Of a stretch of DNA of 64,000 nt, positions 1-9,112 are shown one piece after another. The notes under the pieces are model-generated. The model saw only the letters and a list, made by a program, of their open reading frames with translations. It ran no database searches and was not told where the DNA came from. The stretch covers positions 62,001 to 126,000 of the forward strand of contig JAHHDR010000035.1 of the NCBI GenBank assembly GCA_019739215.1, written 5' to 3'. Within the stretch, counting starts at the first letter, position 1. Each line of letters starts with the position of its first letter. Made by a program: the position numbers and the translations under genes. The DNA is from Rhizobium sp. GTDB lineage: Bacteria > Pseudomonadota > Alphaproteobacteria > Rhizobiales > Rhizobiaceae.

Positions 1-315
1 GTAAACGCCGTAGCTGCTGCCATCCTGGTTCTCGGAGCGCCAGGTGACGACCCAGCCGCCATCTCCGAGTGCGACGATGCGCGGCAGTGACTGCTCGCCA
101 GCGACCTGGGTGTTGACCCGCACTTCACCGCCGACGGGCGTGCCGTTGGGCGCATAGACCTGCTGGTAGACCCCGCTGGTGTTGGATGCGTCCTGTGAGT
201 AGGAGCGCCATGTGACCACCCAGCCACCATTGGGAAGGACTGCGACCTGGGCGCTCTCCTGAGCATTCGCCGTATGTGTGTTAACCCTGTATTCTTCGCC
301 CGCAACAATCGCCAT
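1..315 (-). CDS. Surface/secreted repeat protein, N-terminal fragment (cut by window edge)
   Basis: Reading the minus strand from ATG at 315 gives 105 codons without a stop, running off the left edge. A GGAGGG ribosome-binding site lies just upstream (321-326). The fragment has no signal peptide and starts MAIVAGEEYRVNTHTANAQ. It then shows two copies of a repeat of about 50 residues built round GGWVVTWRS, SGVYQQVYAPNG and VNTQ. Repeats of this kind occur in very large bacterial adhesins or calcium-binding proteins exported without an N-terminal signal by type I secretion. That family knowledge, together with the missing signal peptide, suggests a type I substrate. The C-terminal part that would prove it lies outside the window. 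Confidence 0.75.
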   Translation of the reverse strand, partial: MAIVAGEEYRVNTHTANAQESAQVAVLPNGGWVVTWRSYSQDASNTSGVYQQVYAPNGTPVGGEVRVNTQVAGEQSLPRIVALGDGGWVVTWRSENQDGSSYGVY

Positions 316-394
316 TACACCCTCCGCTAGACTGACAGGCGGTTATTATGAGTGGGCTGGTTGCAATAACAATTCATCAAAACGGAGGAGTGTT

Positions 395-544
395 ATGCTG
401 TTCCGACGGAAGGAGTGGGTACGTCGTAGTTCTTTTGAATATAGTCAAATTTTTATAGAAATTACTTCTGAATCTAAAGACGATTTCGGGCAAGCGCGAA
501 ACCTTCCGCGCGATAACAGTGTCCGAAATTCTTTTCTATACTGA
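395..544 (+). CDS. Possible 49-residue ORF in AT-rich gap
   Basis: A short ORF starts with ATG at 395 behind a good GGAGGAG sequence (384-390) and encodes a polar, basic peptide beginning MLFRRKEWVRRSS. The 316-548 gap is clearly richer in A and T than its surroundings, so it may equally be promoter DNA for the minus-strand repeat protein. No known family was recognised and there is no membrane segment. The ribosome-binding site is the only positive evidence. Confidence 0.22.
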   Translation: MLFRRKEWVRRSSFEYSQIFIEITSESKDDFGQARNLPRDNSVRNSFLY

Positions 545-548
545 ACTG

Positions 549-791
549 TCAGGCGCTATCGCGAGATGCGCGATCGAAAGCCATGCCGTAGAGCCATGCG
601 ACGAACATGAGGCCAATCACCGCCACCAGCGCCAGCATGCTCATGACAATGCCGGGGCGTCGGTCGATGGCGCCGGACGCGCGCTCGAGCCTGACAGCAT
701 TGGCCATCAGGTGGTCCGTTAGTCGCCGGTCGCTGTCGCGTCCAGGGGCGACGTCACCCTGGTCCTGTTGCGAAGAAAGCGGCAGTGGCAT
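549..791 (-). CDS. Small single-pass membrane protein, unknown function
   Basis: This ORF encodes 80 residues. The start at 791 is chosen because AGGAG lies six bases upstream; a GTG at 830 would add 13 residues. Residues 1-45 are polar and charged, residues about 47-70 form one hydrophobic segment (IVMSMLALVAVIGLMFVAWL), and a short charged tail follows, so it resembles a tail-anchored inner-membrane protein. It lies 93 bases downstream of the glycosyltransferase gene on the same strand and may be co-transcribed. I do not recognise the family. Confidence 0.5.
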   Translation of the reverse strand: MPLPLSSQQDQGDVAPGRDSDRRLTDHLMANAVRLERASGAIDRRPGIVMSMLALVAVIGLMFVAWLYGMAFDRASRDSA

Positions 792-884
792 GGCTGGCTC
801 CTGGTTCTTTCCATCCGATACTATTGGCACGAACGGGAGACAATTCGGCCAATATGATTAGGTGCTCGCCGACGGTGATGAACG

Positions 885-2060
885 TCAGTGGACCGGGGTC
901 GCGGGGCGGCGCTCCGGGTGGCGCGGCGGCAGCGGCACGACGCCGAAGCCGTTGCGACCGTCCTTCTTCCGACCGAGCTCGCGATCGATGATGTCGGCCA
1001 TGGCCTGGCGGAAGCGTTCACCGCCGAAGCTCATGGCATGAGCGCGGATCGCCACAGGGTCGAAGAGGTCCTGCGCGTGTTCGAATTCCTCGACTGCGTC
1101 GACCAGCGCATCCTCGGACTGCTCGCCGAACAGCATCCCGGTCCTGCCATGGATGACCGTCTCGACCGCGCCGCCGCTGCCATAGGCGATCACCGGCCGA
1201 CCGCTCGCCATCGCCTCCACCGGCACCATGCCGAAATCCTCTTCGCCCGGAAAGATAAGCGCCCGGCAGCTGGCGAGATATGTCTTCAGGGTTTCGAACG
1301 GCACCTTGCCGAGAAACTCGATGTTGGGTCCGGCGATCTGCTTCAGGGCGTCGATGTCGCCGGATTTGCCGCCGCCGATGATGACCAGCCGCTTGCCAAG
1401 CGTGTTGAAGGCGCGGACCGCCAGGTCGATCCGCTTGTAGGGTACGATCTGGCCGGCGCAGAGGTAGAAGTCGCCGATAGTCGATACCGGGGAGAAGTCC
1501 TCGACGCTGACCGGCGGGAAGATGACCGAGGCATTGCGCCGGTAATACTTGTTGATGCGGGCCGCGACATGGCTGGAATTGGCGACGAACCGGTCGACCC
1601 GCAAGCTGGTATTGGCGTCCCAGGAGCGCAGCAGCGGCGCGATGACGGGCATGACCATGCGGGTCAGACGCCCCGACGTGGCGCGGTAGCCGTGATAATG
1701 ATCCCAGAGATAGCGCATCGGCGAGTGGCAATAGCAGATATGCGTCGCGTGGGGCGGCGGGATGATGCCCTTGGCGGGACCGGACTCGCTCGAAATGATC
1801 AGGTCGTATCCGGTGAGATCGAAGTTCTCGATTGCGAAGGGCATCAGGGGCAGCAGCGACTGGTAGTGCTTGAGCGCGCCGGGGATCTTCTGCAGGAAGG
1901 ACGTGAAGATCCGGTGCCGGTTGATCTTGTCCGACACCTTGCTGCGGTCGTGGACCAGGGTGAAGATATCGGCATCCGGATACATGTCGCACAGCGCTTC
2001 GACGACCTTCTCGCCGCCGCGCATGTCAATCAGCCAGTAATGTACGATCGCAACGCGCAT
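885..2060 (-). CDS. Glycosyltransferase family 4, exopolysaccharide locus
   Basis: The 391-residue protein has the GT-B layout of family 4 glycosyltransferases. The N-terminal Rossmann half starts MRVAIVHYWLIDMRGGEKV, a donor-site basic motif PYKRIDLAV lies near residue 207, and the C-terminal E-x7-E signature region EEDFGMVPVEAMASG lies near residues 270-285. It would transfer an activated sugar to a lipid-linked oligosaccharide at the inner face of the cytoplasmic membrane. The start has GGAGG seven bases upstream. It is transcribed away from the export gene that begins at 2373, and the 312-base gap between them is likely to hold both promoters. Donor and acceptor sugars cannot be read from the sequence. 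Confidence 0.9.
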   Translation of the reverse strand: MRVAIVHYWLIDMRGGEKVVEALCDMYPDADIFTLVHDRSKVSDKINRHRIFTSFLQKIPGALKHYQSLLPLMPFAIENFDLTGYDLIISSESGPAKGIIPPPHATHICYCHSPMRYLWDHYHGYRATSGRLTRMVMPVIAPLLRSWDANTSLRVDRFVANSSHVAARINKYYRRNASVIFPPVSVEDFSPVSTIGDFYLCAGQIVPYKRIDLAVRAFNTLGKRLVIIGGGKSGDIDALKQIAGPNIEFLGKVPFETLKTYLASCRALIFPGEEDFGMVPVEAMASGRPVIAYGSGGAVETVIHGRTGMLFGEQSEDALVDAVEEFEHAQDLFDPVAIRAHAMSFGGERFRQAMADIIDRELGRKKDGRNGFGVVPLPPRHPERRPATPVH

Positions 2061-2372
2061 TCCATGTCCTCCGCAGCTTCACCCAAGGTAGGTTCGGCGC
2101 GGCCCGGCCGTACAGAGATCAGTTCGGCGGATATGCCGGGGCGTGCCTGTCCTTCAAAGGTATGGTGCCGGCCGCCGACCTAAGCATGTCGCGGGGGGTT
2201 CTAAATCCCGGGCCGGCGGTCTCGCCCCAAAGTTTAGACGGGACATCACAAATCGGTACATGATGAGTAGCGCACGGTGAATTTACCCGCCGGCGATTGC
2301 AAAGGATGATCGCCTTTGCTCGGCCGACACCGGCCCGGGCGCTGGAATTCCATCGTTCGAAAGTAATCGCGC
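2061..2372. promoter_or_regulatory. Divergent intergenic region of exopolysaccharide genes
   Basis: This 312-base gap separates a minus-strand glycosyltransferase from the plus-strand polysaccharide export operon, so promoters for both should lie here. I found no convincing sigma-70 hexamers, sigma-54 elements or long inverted repeats, and the open frames inside it look like chance. Confidence 0.4.
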
Positions 2373-3683
2373 ATGACGCCGGTAAGCACAGCACGGTCCT
2401 GGTTGATGTCCTGTCGATGGGGCGCGGCGATTTCCGTCCTGCTGGCCCTGATGTTCTCGTCCGCGCACGCGGAGGACGCAACGACCACCTATCGGATCAA
2501 GCCGCAGACCCGGCTCAAGGTCACTGTGGTCGAATGGATCCGCCCGACCGGCGACTACAAGGAATGGACCCCGTTCAACGGGGAGTTCGTCGTCACGCCG
2601 CAGGGGATGATCTCGCTGCCGCTGGTCGGGGAGATTCCGGTTGGCGACAGACTGGTGAGCGAGGTGGAAGCGGCCATCGGCGAAGCGCTGCAGCGCAAGA
2701 CCGGGCTGGCGGAAGTGCCGATCGCGACCGTCGAGGTGACGCGCTATCCCATGGTCTATGTCACGGGTTCGGTGGATCGCTCGGGCGAATATGAGTTCCG
2801 TCCCGGCCTGAGCGTGCTCCAGGCCGTCGCGATGGCCGGCGGCCGGGAGAGGCGCCAGATTGCAACGGGCGGATATTCCGAGGCCGACCAGCTCAGGAAC
2901 ATGGGCGAACTCAATCGATACCAGCTTCTGCTGAAGCAACTGATCACCCGGCGTTCGCGCCTTCGCTCCGAAGCCATGGGCCTCCGCGACATGGAGGTGC
3001 CCGAGGCGCTCCAGACATCCGTCGCCATCGACAAGCAGATCGTCAAGAACGAGGACGCGCTGTTCGTCGCCCGCACCGAGGCGCTGCAGCATCATCTGGA
3101 CTCGCTCACGGAACTGGAAAACCTGCTCAAGAGCGAGATCGAGGTGCTGGCGGAAAAGCAGAAGGTGCAGGAGCGGCAGGTCAAGATCGCCGAGGAAGAG
3201 CTGAAGATGATCGCGGGGCTGGTGAGTTCCAAGACCCTCGCCAAGACCCGGGAGTCGAGCTCCGAGCGAATCGTCGCCGAGTTGCGGGCGGGTCTTCTCG
3301 ACCTCGTCGTGTCCTCGATGCGCGCCAAGCAGAAACTGAGCGAGACAGAGCGGGATGCGCTGACGCTGAAAGGTCAGTTCATCACCGACGCCCGCCGCGA
3401 CCTCCAGTCGGTCGAGGTCGAGATCGAGGACACCAAGATCAGGCGGGACACGCTGCTGCAGGTTCTGCAGATCACCGGAACGTCGCTGGCCAAGCTCGAT
3501 GACCTCCAGGCCATCGAACTGCAGCCGATGGAATTCTGGATCACGCCGGGCAACGGGCCGAAGCAGGCCGCCCGGGTGACCGACATGACGCTCCTGCAGC
3601 CCGGGGACGTCCTCGACGTCCGGTTGGGCCTGTCGACCGACGAGCAGGAGCGAACCGCGTCGATCGACGGCGCGACGGACTAG
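2373..3683 (+). CDS. Polysaccharide export outer-membrane protein, ExoF/Wza type
   Basis: The 436-residue protein begins with a signal peptide (hydrophobic stretch ISVLLALMFSSAHA, cleavage near residue 33). A polysaccharide-export domain follows (about residues 40-125, TYRIKPQTRLKVTVVEW), then an SLBB-like segment (VTGSVDRSGEYEFRPGLSV) near residues 128-150. Residues about 190-380 are rich in charged heptads and look like a long coiled coil, as in rhizobial ExoF-type proteins. Its expected role is to carry polymer across the periplasm and outer membrane, working with the chain-length regulator encoded next. An in-frame ATG at 2406 gives a tighter signal peptide and is an alternative start. 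It is the first gene of a four-gene plus-strand operon. Confidence 0.88.
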   Translation: MTPVSTARSWLMSCRWGAAISVLLALMFSSAHAEDATTTYRIKPQTRLKVTVVEWIRPTGDYKEWTPFNGEFVVTPQGMISLPLVGEIPVGDRLVSEVEAAIGEALQRKTGLAEVPIATVEVTRYPMVYVTGSVDRSGEYEFRPGLSVLQAVAMAGGRERRQIATGGYSEADQLRNMGELNRYQLLLKQLITRRSRLRSEAMGLRDMEVPEALQTSVAIDKQIVKNEDALFVARTEALQHHLDSLTELENLLKSEIEVLAEKQKVQERQVKIAEEELKMIAGLVSSKTLAKTRESSSERIVAELRAGLLDLVVSSMRAKQKLSETERDALTLKGQFITDARRDLQSVEVEIEDTKIRRDTLLQVLQITGTSLAKLDDLQAIELQPMEFWITPGNGPKQAARVTDMTLLQPGDVLDVRLGLSTDEQERTASIDGATD

Positions 3684-3709
3684 AGGCACAGATTCACGTT
3701 GGCGACCGG

Positions 3710-5986
3710 GTGAGATTGATGGTGGTACATTCGCTTCCGAGCAGTGGCATGAGCGACCCCTTCGGCGGACGAAAGTCCGGCGAGAGGGAGTATCTCTCCT
3801 TCCGGGATGTCTGGGGGTTCCTGACGCGCTACCTGCCGATGCTGTCGATCTTCATGGTGGCCGGCTTCGCCGTCGGCGTGCTCTATGTCATGAACACAGA
3901 GCCTACCTTTCAGGCCACCTCGCGGCTTGTCATGGATCCGGAGCAGGGGCGCGTCTCCTGGCAGGATGCCGCGACAGGCACGATCATCATCGAGACGGCC
4001 GAAATCGCCAGCCAGGTGGAGATCGTCAAGTCGGAAGCTGTCGCCCAGGCGGTCATCGGCAAGCTCGACCTGACAAAGGACCCCGAACTGCTGGAGTCGC
4101 GCTCGATCTATTCGATGGTGCGGGGCACGCTGGCATCGATTCTCGCATTGTTCGAGCCGGAGTCCGCCGTGAGCACCGCAGGCGTGGTGGACGCGGAAGA
4201 GGAACTGATGCGGCGCACGATGGCGGCATTTCTCGGCCGGGTGTCCGTCCAGCGGGTCGGGCAATCCTATGTGCTGGAGATCGGCTATACCTCTACCGAC
4301 CCGCGGAAGGCGGCGCTCGTCGCCAACACGCTGGCGCAGGCCTATATACGCGTGGGCATGAACGACCGCGCCGACATGGCGCGAAGCGGCGCCAAGTGGC
4401 TTGAGACACGTCTGCTCGAGGTCGGTCAGCAGGCCCGCGAGGCCTCGATCGCCGCCGAGGAGTTCCGCGCCAAGCACAACATTACGGTCGTCGGCAACGC
4501 GGCGACGCTGGATCAGCAGCAGATCTCGGAAGTCAGCAGCCAGTTGCTGGTGGCAAGGGCGGCGACGGCCGCCGAGATCGCCAATCTCGAAAGCCTGCGC
4601 GAGGCGATGGCGAGCGGTGACAGGATCGAGCCGGGCGGCTCGGTTGCCGACGGCACGCTGCAGAAATTGCGGGACGATATGCGCAGCGCGGAAACGCGGC
4701 TTGGCGTGCTGCGTGGACGCTACGATGCCACGAACCCCGCGATCGCGGCTGCCGAGCAGGAAATTTCGCGGTTCAAGGACGCGATCCAGCAGGAATATGC
4801 TCGCGTCGAGGCACTGCATCGGTCCAACCTCATGGCGGCGCAGACGCGGGAACGGCTTTCCGAAGAGCGGCTTGCCGCGCTGACGCAGACCACGTCGGCG
4901 AAGAACGGCGCGGTCGCCGAACTCTCGGAAATCGAAAGCCGCGCCAATACCTACAAGCGTATCTATGAGAGCCTGCTGCAGCAACTGGTCGGTACGGTCC
5001 AGACCCAGTCGTTCCCGCTGGGCAAGGCGCGCTTCGTCACCGCCGCCACCGCGCCGCTGAACAAGAACTGGCCGAAGACGTCGATCATCGTGCCCTTTGC
5101 CGGAATGGTGGGCCTCGCATTCGGACTGATGGTGGCGATCCTGCGCCAGAACCTGAACCACCGGGTCAGTTCCGCCGATCACCTCCGGCGCGAACTCGGG
5201 ATCAATTCGCTGGGACATGTGCCTGTCTGCAAGACACCGAAATCCGACGCCGGCGGGTTCCCGGTCTCGCTCGCGCCGCTTCGCTGCGTGATGCACACGC
5301 CCTATTCGCCATTCTCGGAGGCGTTGCGCATCGTCAAGAATTCGGTCGACTCCGCCTTTGCGGAAAGCGGTGGGATGGTGATCGGCATCACCTCGGTCGG
5401 CCCGGGGGAAGGCAAGACCACCGTGTCCATCAATCTCGCCCAGCTCTACCGCAACGAAGGGCGCTCGGTGGTGCTAGTCGACGCGGATTTCATCAGCTCG
5501 CGGCTGAGCAGAATGGCGACGACCTTTCCGAAGGATCTCGCCCTCGAGCGCATGTCGATGATCGAGGAGCGGTTGCCGATGGAGGAGACAGGCACCATCG
5601 CCGAGGGGCAGGTGCTGACCGTCAAGAAGACGCGCGCCATCGGCCGGACGAAACCCAAGACCGACCCGCACGGCATGGCCGTGCCGGTGCTGACCTCGGC
5701 GCAGATCAAGGAAGGCAAGGTCTCCCATCAGCACTACGGACATCTGTCGGCGCTGAGGACAATGATCGCCAAGCTGCGCGGCCAGCACGATATCGTTATC
5801 GTCGACATGTCCGCCTTCGAGGATTCGGCCGATACGCGCGCCATCTGTACCTATCTGGACGGCATCGTCGTGGTGCTCGGCCGCTCCAAGAAAATGACGA
5901 TCGAGCGGCTGTCCGCGGCCCTGGCGACATTCGGCAAATCCAGGCTGACCATTCTCGGCTCCATCTCCAACAGAAGCAATCATTGA
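3710..5986 (+). CDS. Polysaccharide co-polymerase with BY-kinase-like domain, ExoP/GumC type
   Basis: The 758-residue protein has a Wzz-like domain with a first membrane segment near residues 41-62 (MLSIFMVAGFAVGVLYVM). A long periplasmic coiled-coil region follows, with a second membrane segment near 458-480 and a cytoplasmic P-loop domain from about 540. That domain has Walker A SVGPGEGKTT, Walker A' VVLVDADF and Walker B IVIVDMSAF. These are hallmarks of bacterial tyrosine kinases that set polysaccharide chain length. The usual C-terminal tyrosine cluster is missing; the protein ends SISNRSNH. The start is uncertain: GTG 3710, ATG 3719 and ATG 3749 are all in frame. It follows the export gene by 26 bases. 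Confidence 0.88.
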   Translation: MRLMVVHSLPSSGMSDPFGGRKSGEREYLSFRDVWGFLTRYLPMLSIFMVAGFAVGVLYVMNTEPTFQATSRLVMDPEQGRVSWQDAATGTIIIETAEIASQVEIVKSEAVAQAVIGKLDLTKDPELLESRSIYSMVRGTLASILALFEPESAVSTAGVVDAEEELMRRTMAAFLGRVSVQRVGQSYVLEIGYTSTDPRKAALVANTLAQAYIRVGMNDRADMARSGAKWLETRLLEVGQQAREASIAAEEFRAKHNITVVGNAATLDQQQISEVSSQLLVARAATAAEIANLESLREAMASGDRIEPGGSVADGTLQKLRDDMRSAETRLGVLRGRYDATNPAIAAAEQEISRFKDAIQQEYARVEALHRSNLMAAQTRERLSEERLAALTQTTSAKNGAVAELSEIESRANTYKRIYESLLQQLVGTVQTQSFPLGKARFVTAATAPLNKNWPKTSIIVPFAGMVGLAFGLMVAILRQNLNHRVSSADHLRRELGINSLGHVPVCKTPKSDAGGFPVSLAPLRCVMHTPYSPFSEALRIVKNSVDSAFAESGGMVIGITSVGPGEGKTTVSINLAQLYRNEGRSVVLVDADFISSRLSRMATTFPKDLALERMSMIEERLPMEETGTIAEGQVLTVKKTRAIGRTKPKTDPHGMAVPVLTSAQIKEGKVSHQHYGHLSALRTMIAKLRGQHDIVIVDMSAFEDSADTRAICTYLDGIVVVLGRSKKMTIERLSAALATFGKSRLTILGSISNRSNH

Positions 5987-6016
5987 GCCGGAAGCAGGGA
6001 TGGGGAGGAGTGTAAC

Positions 6017-6961
6017 ATGTTGCATCTTGTGGAAATGGCCTTGAGACAACCCGAGCTGTTCTTCATGCCGCGCGACAGCGTGCGCCTCGTGGTCGGCATC
6101 CCGACGATGGGCAGGCGCCATGTCCTGTCTGCGGCGCTGCCCCAGATCGCGCGGCAGACGCGCATCCCCGACGAGGTGGTGATCTGCGCGGTGGCCGAGA
6201 GCGACGTTGACGAGACCGGCTTTTCCGACCTGCCGTTTCCGGTTCGCGTGCTGATGTCCCGTCCCGGCAGCTGCCGGCAACGCAACGGCATCATCGATGC
6301 CACGCCGACCTCGGATATCGTCGTTTTCCTCGATGACGATTTCCTGATGGAGCCGTCCTATCTCGCGCGCGTCGAGCAGCTCTTCATCATGCATCCCGAT
6401 ATTGCGGTCGCGACGGGCAAGGTTCTTGCCGACGGCATCCTCGGGCCGGGCATATCGGTGGCCGATGGCGCCCGCTTGCTCGAGAGCCGCGCCGACCTGG
6501 GCTCGCTGTCGGGCGATGTCCAACCCATCTACAATGCCTATGGCTGCAACATGGCTGTGCGGATGTCGGCGGTGCGTCGGGGCGACCTGCGGTTCGACGA
6601 GAACCTGCCGCTCTACGGCTGGCTCGAGGATGTCGATTTCAGCCGCATGGCGTCGGCACACGGGCGGGTCGTAACGCTCGGCAGCCTGCAGGGCATCCAT
6701 CTCGGCATCAAGGTGGCGCGTTCGTCGGGCATGAGGCTCGGCTATTCGCAGGTCGCCAACCCGATCTATCTGATGCGGAAGGGCACGATGAACGTCCGCC
6801 ATGCCCTCTACCAGATGGTGCGAAACTTCGCCGCCAACACGGTCCGGGCATGGCGGCCCGAGCCGTGGGTCGATCGGCGGGGCCGGCTCAAGGGCAACCT
6901 GCGGGCGATCGGTGATCTGCTGCGGGGCCGGCTTGCACCTCAGAACGTCAGAAACTTGTAG
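6017..6961 (+). CDS. Glycosyltransferase family 2
   Basis: The 314-residue protein has GT-A features: the nucleotide-binding start VRLVVGIPTMGRRHVL (about residues 21-36), the acidic metal-binding motif FLDDDF near residue 104, and the base region WLEDVDFSR near 200-207. It would add one sugar of the exopolysaccharide repeat unit. A strong GGGGAGG lies nine bases before ATG 6017. It lies 30 bases after the chain-length gene and 5 bases before the next glycosyltransferase, so all are probably co-transcribed. There is no membrane segment, so it is likely a soluble or peripheral inner-membrane enzyme. Confidence 0.88.
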   Translation: MLHLVEMALRQPELFFMPRDSVRLVVGIPTMGRRHVLSAALPQIARQTRIPDEVVICAVAESDVDETGFSDLPFPVRVLMSRPGSCRQRNGIIDATPTSDIVVFLDDDFLMEPSYLARVEQLFIMHPDIAVATGKVLADGILGPGISVADGARLLESRADLGSLSGDVQPIYNAYGCNMAVRMSAVRRGDLRFDENLPLYGWLEDVDFSRMASAHGRVVTLGSLQGIHLGIKVARSSGMRLGYSQVANPIYLMRKGTMNVRHALYQMVRNFAANTVRAWRPEPWVDRRGRLKGNLRAIGDLLRGRLAPQNVRNL

Positions 6962-6966
6962 CGCCG

Positions 6967-8208
6967 ATGTCGATTTTTCCTAGACGGGTCGTGATCATCA
7001 ACGACCGATCCACGATGGTCGGCGGTGCATCCAATCTCGCCGTCCTGTCGGCGCGGCTCCTCGAACAGCAGGGTTTCGAGGTGGTGTTCCTGGCCGGCGA
7101 TGCCGCCGGCGCTGTGTCCCCCGCAGCAACCACCATCAATCTCGATTGCGCACCGCTGACGCAGCAGGGCCGGCTGCATGCGCTGGTGGACGGCCTTTAC
7201 AATCCACGTGCCTATGCGGCGATGCGGACGCTCGTCGACGAGGACGATGCGACGACGATCTACCATGTGCATGGCTGGTCCAAGATCCTGTCGCCGTCCA
7301 TCTTCCGGGCGCTGGCGCCGGTGCGAAGCCGGGTCGTGCTTCACGCCCATGACTATTTCCTTGCCTGCCCGAACGGCGGATTCGTGAATTTCGGGACCAA
7401 GGAGATCTGCAACCTGAGCCCGATGACAGTGAAATGCCTGGGTACCCAGTGCGACAAGCGCGGCTATCACGAAAAGCTGTGGCGTTCGTTGCGGCATGTG
7501 ATCCGTGGCCAGCTTTTCCCGATCGGGTCACAGTCGCCCAACATCATCATCGTCCACCAGCGGATGCGGGATTACATGGTCAAGTCGGGGATCGACGTCA
7601 GCAATGCCTGCACGATCCGCAATCCGGTCGAGGGCTTCATGACCCCGCCGGAGCGACCCTGGTCGAACGCGAGCTTTTTCTTCATCGGCCGCCTGGAGCC
7701 GGAAAAGGGTTTCCTCGATGCGGCGCAGGCGGCAAGGGCTGCCGGGGCGACGCTGCATGTGATCGGCGACGGGTCGGGCCGCGCCCTCCTTGAGCGCGAT
7801 TTTCCCGAGGTGGTGATCCATGGCTGGCAGGACCGGACCGGGATGGACGTCCTCATCCGGGGCGCGCGGGCGGTGATCGTGTCGTCGCGCGTACCCGAGC
7901 CGTTTTCGCTGGCTGCGGTGGAGGCCGTCGTCAGCGGCATTCCGGTCATCGTGCCGGACGCCGCATTGATCGGAGCAGAGATTGCCGAGCAGGGATGCGG
8001 GCTGACGTTTCGCAGCGGCGACGTGGCTTCCCTGGCGCAGGCGATCCGGTCGATGCAGTCGGATGATCGCCTGATCGAGACCATGGCCGGAAACTGCCTG
8101 CGCGCCGGGCCTGGCCTCGGCAACACCGCCGAAAGCTGGGGCCGGGCGCTTGTCGACTATTACGGAACGGTCCTGATGGGGCACGAGACGTCGAGGGCCA
8201 CGGCCTGA
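6967..8208 (+). CDS. Glycosyltransferase family 4
   Basis: The 413-residue GT-B enzyme has an N-terminal acceptor domain (RRVVIINDRSTMVGGASNLA), a linker with conserved cysteines (near residues 137-165), and a C-terminal donor domain. The donor domain has FFIGRLEPEKGFLDA near residue 238 and the signature PEPFSLAAVEAVVSG near 310-324. It is the last gene of the plus-strand operon and ends 35 bases before a convergent methyltransferase gene. The gap of only 5 bases from the previous gene supports coupled expression. The sugar specificity is not evident. Confidence 0.88.
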   Translation: MSIFPRRVVIINDRSTMVGGASNLAVLSARLLEQQGFEVVFLAGDAAGAVSPAATTINLDCAPLTQQGRLHALVDGLYNPRAYAAMRTLVDEDDATTIYHVHGWSKILSPSIFRALAPVRSRVVLHAHDYFLACPNGGFVNFGTKEICNLSPMTVKCLGTQCDKRGYHEKLWRSLRHVIRGQLFPIGSQSPNIIIVHQRMRDYMVKSGIDVSNACTIRNPVEGFMTPPERPWSNASFFFIGRLEPEKGFLDAAQAARAAGATLHVIGDGSGRALLERDFPEVVIHGWQDRTGMDVLIRGARAVIVSSRVPEPFSLAAVEAVVSGIPVIVPDAALIGAEIAEQGCGLTFRSGDVASLAQAIRSMQSDDRLIETMAGNCLRAGPGLGNTAESWGRALVDYYGTVLMGHETSRATA

Positions 8209-8242
8209 CTGCGTCCGATTTCACCGCAAAAGCGGGGGCGGG

Positions 8243-9064
8243 CTACGTCTCCAGCCGGAAATAGTAGCCGGCACTTTCGCTTGGCCCGAGTTCCGGATGG
8301 GTTTCGATGACACGTGAGAGCGACGGAATCGACCAGCGATCGACGAGGCGATAGCCGAACTGCGTGACATTGCGCATCAGCGCCGCCTCGTTCCTCATCC
8401 GGTACGGCACGAGCGCCTTGCCGATGCGTTCAAGGGTGACGACTTCAGGTCCGTTGCGAAGCGCGACCTTGTTGAGCAGGAGATGGCGCGGTCTCGTCTT
8501 CATCGAACCGATCAGTTGCGACAGCGGCTGGTCGAGATATTGCAGGAGCCCTGAACCGAGAAACGCCTGGACATCGCCCGCAGTGGCGATGTCGTCGACG
8601 AATTCGAGACCCGGACAATTGTCGCGGGCCGCCCGCAACCTGCCGGCGCGAACCACGGCCGGGACATCGTAGACGACCCAGCGGAGCGATGGCCGCATCG
8701 CGAGGTGTTGGCGGAAGGCGCGGTATTTGGTGCCCATGTGGCCGCCGGCATCGAGTAGCGACTGTATGTCCGGTTCCAGCCGGTTGAGCCAGAAGAGCAC
8801 CGGGTAGTCCCAGGGCGCAAGGCGGCACATCTGCTCGAATGCCACTTCGGTGATCTCGTCGTGGTCGTAGCCGGCAAGTCCGGCTCGTGCCGCGGCCTCC
8901 ATCGCCTTGTCGAAACTGTCATAGGCGCCGCTGAACCTGCACGGGAAGGGCGAGATGTATCGCAGGCGCCCGCCGATGGCGCGGACCGGGCCGAGGGCGT
9001 GGGTCAGCGACTCCGCAAGGGTACGAAGCGTTCCCTGCATCTTCAAGGGATTGGCGGTGTTCAT
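8243..9064 (-). CDS. Putative methyltransferase, TIGR04325 family
   Basis: The 273-residue protein resembles the TIGR04325 group of methyltransferases found in polysaccharide loci. It has a conserved N-terminal block (FSGAYDSFDKAMEAA), a glycine-rich cofactor-binding motif LLDAGGHMGTKYRAF near residue 102, then RWVVYDVPAVV and the conserved LLNKVAL segment. It probably O-methylates a sugar of the repeat unit. The start has AAGGAGGG a few bases upstream. It lies 48 bases downstream of the flippase gene on the same strand and is probably co-transcribed with it. The family assignment comes from remembered motif pattern, not a search. Confidence 0.75.
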   Translation of the reverse strand: MNTANPLKMQGTLRTLAESLTHALGPVRAIGGRLRYISPFPCRFSGAYDSFDKAMEAAARAGLAGYDHDEITEVAFEQMCRLAPWDYPVLFWLNRLEPDIQSLLDAGGHMGTKYRAFRQHLAMRPSLRWVVYDVPAVVRAGRLRAARDNCPGLEFVDDIATAGDVQAFLGSGLLQYLDQPLSQLIGSMKTRPRHLLLNKVALRNGPEVVTLERIGKALVPYRMRNEAALMRNVTQFGYRLVDRWSIPSLSRVIETHPELGPSESAGYYFRLET

Positions 9065-9112
9065 GGGGCCCTCCTTGTCCTCTCGACACGTCCCTGCGCA
9101 TCGGTTCGATCA

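Noticed and set aside
888-2183. 431-codon plus-strand ORF opposite the glycosyltransferase gene
   Set aside because: It is antisense to a clear family 4 glycosyltransferase, its product is rich in Arg, Asp and His as expected of a complementary-frame shadow, and it has no ribosome-binding site or domain.
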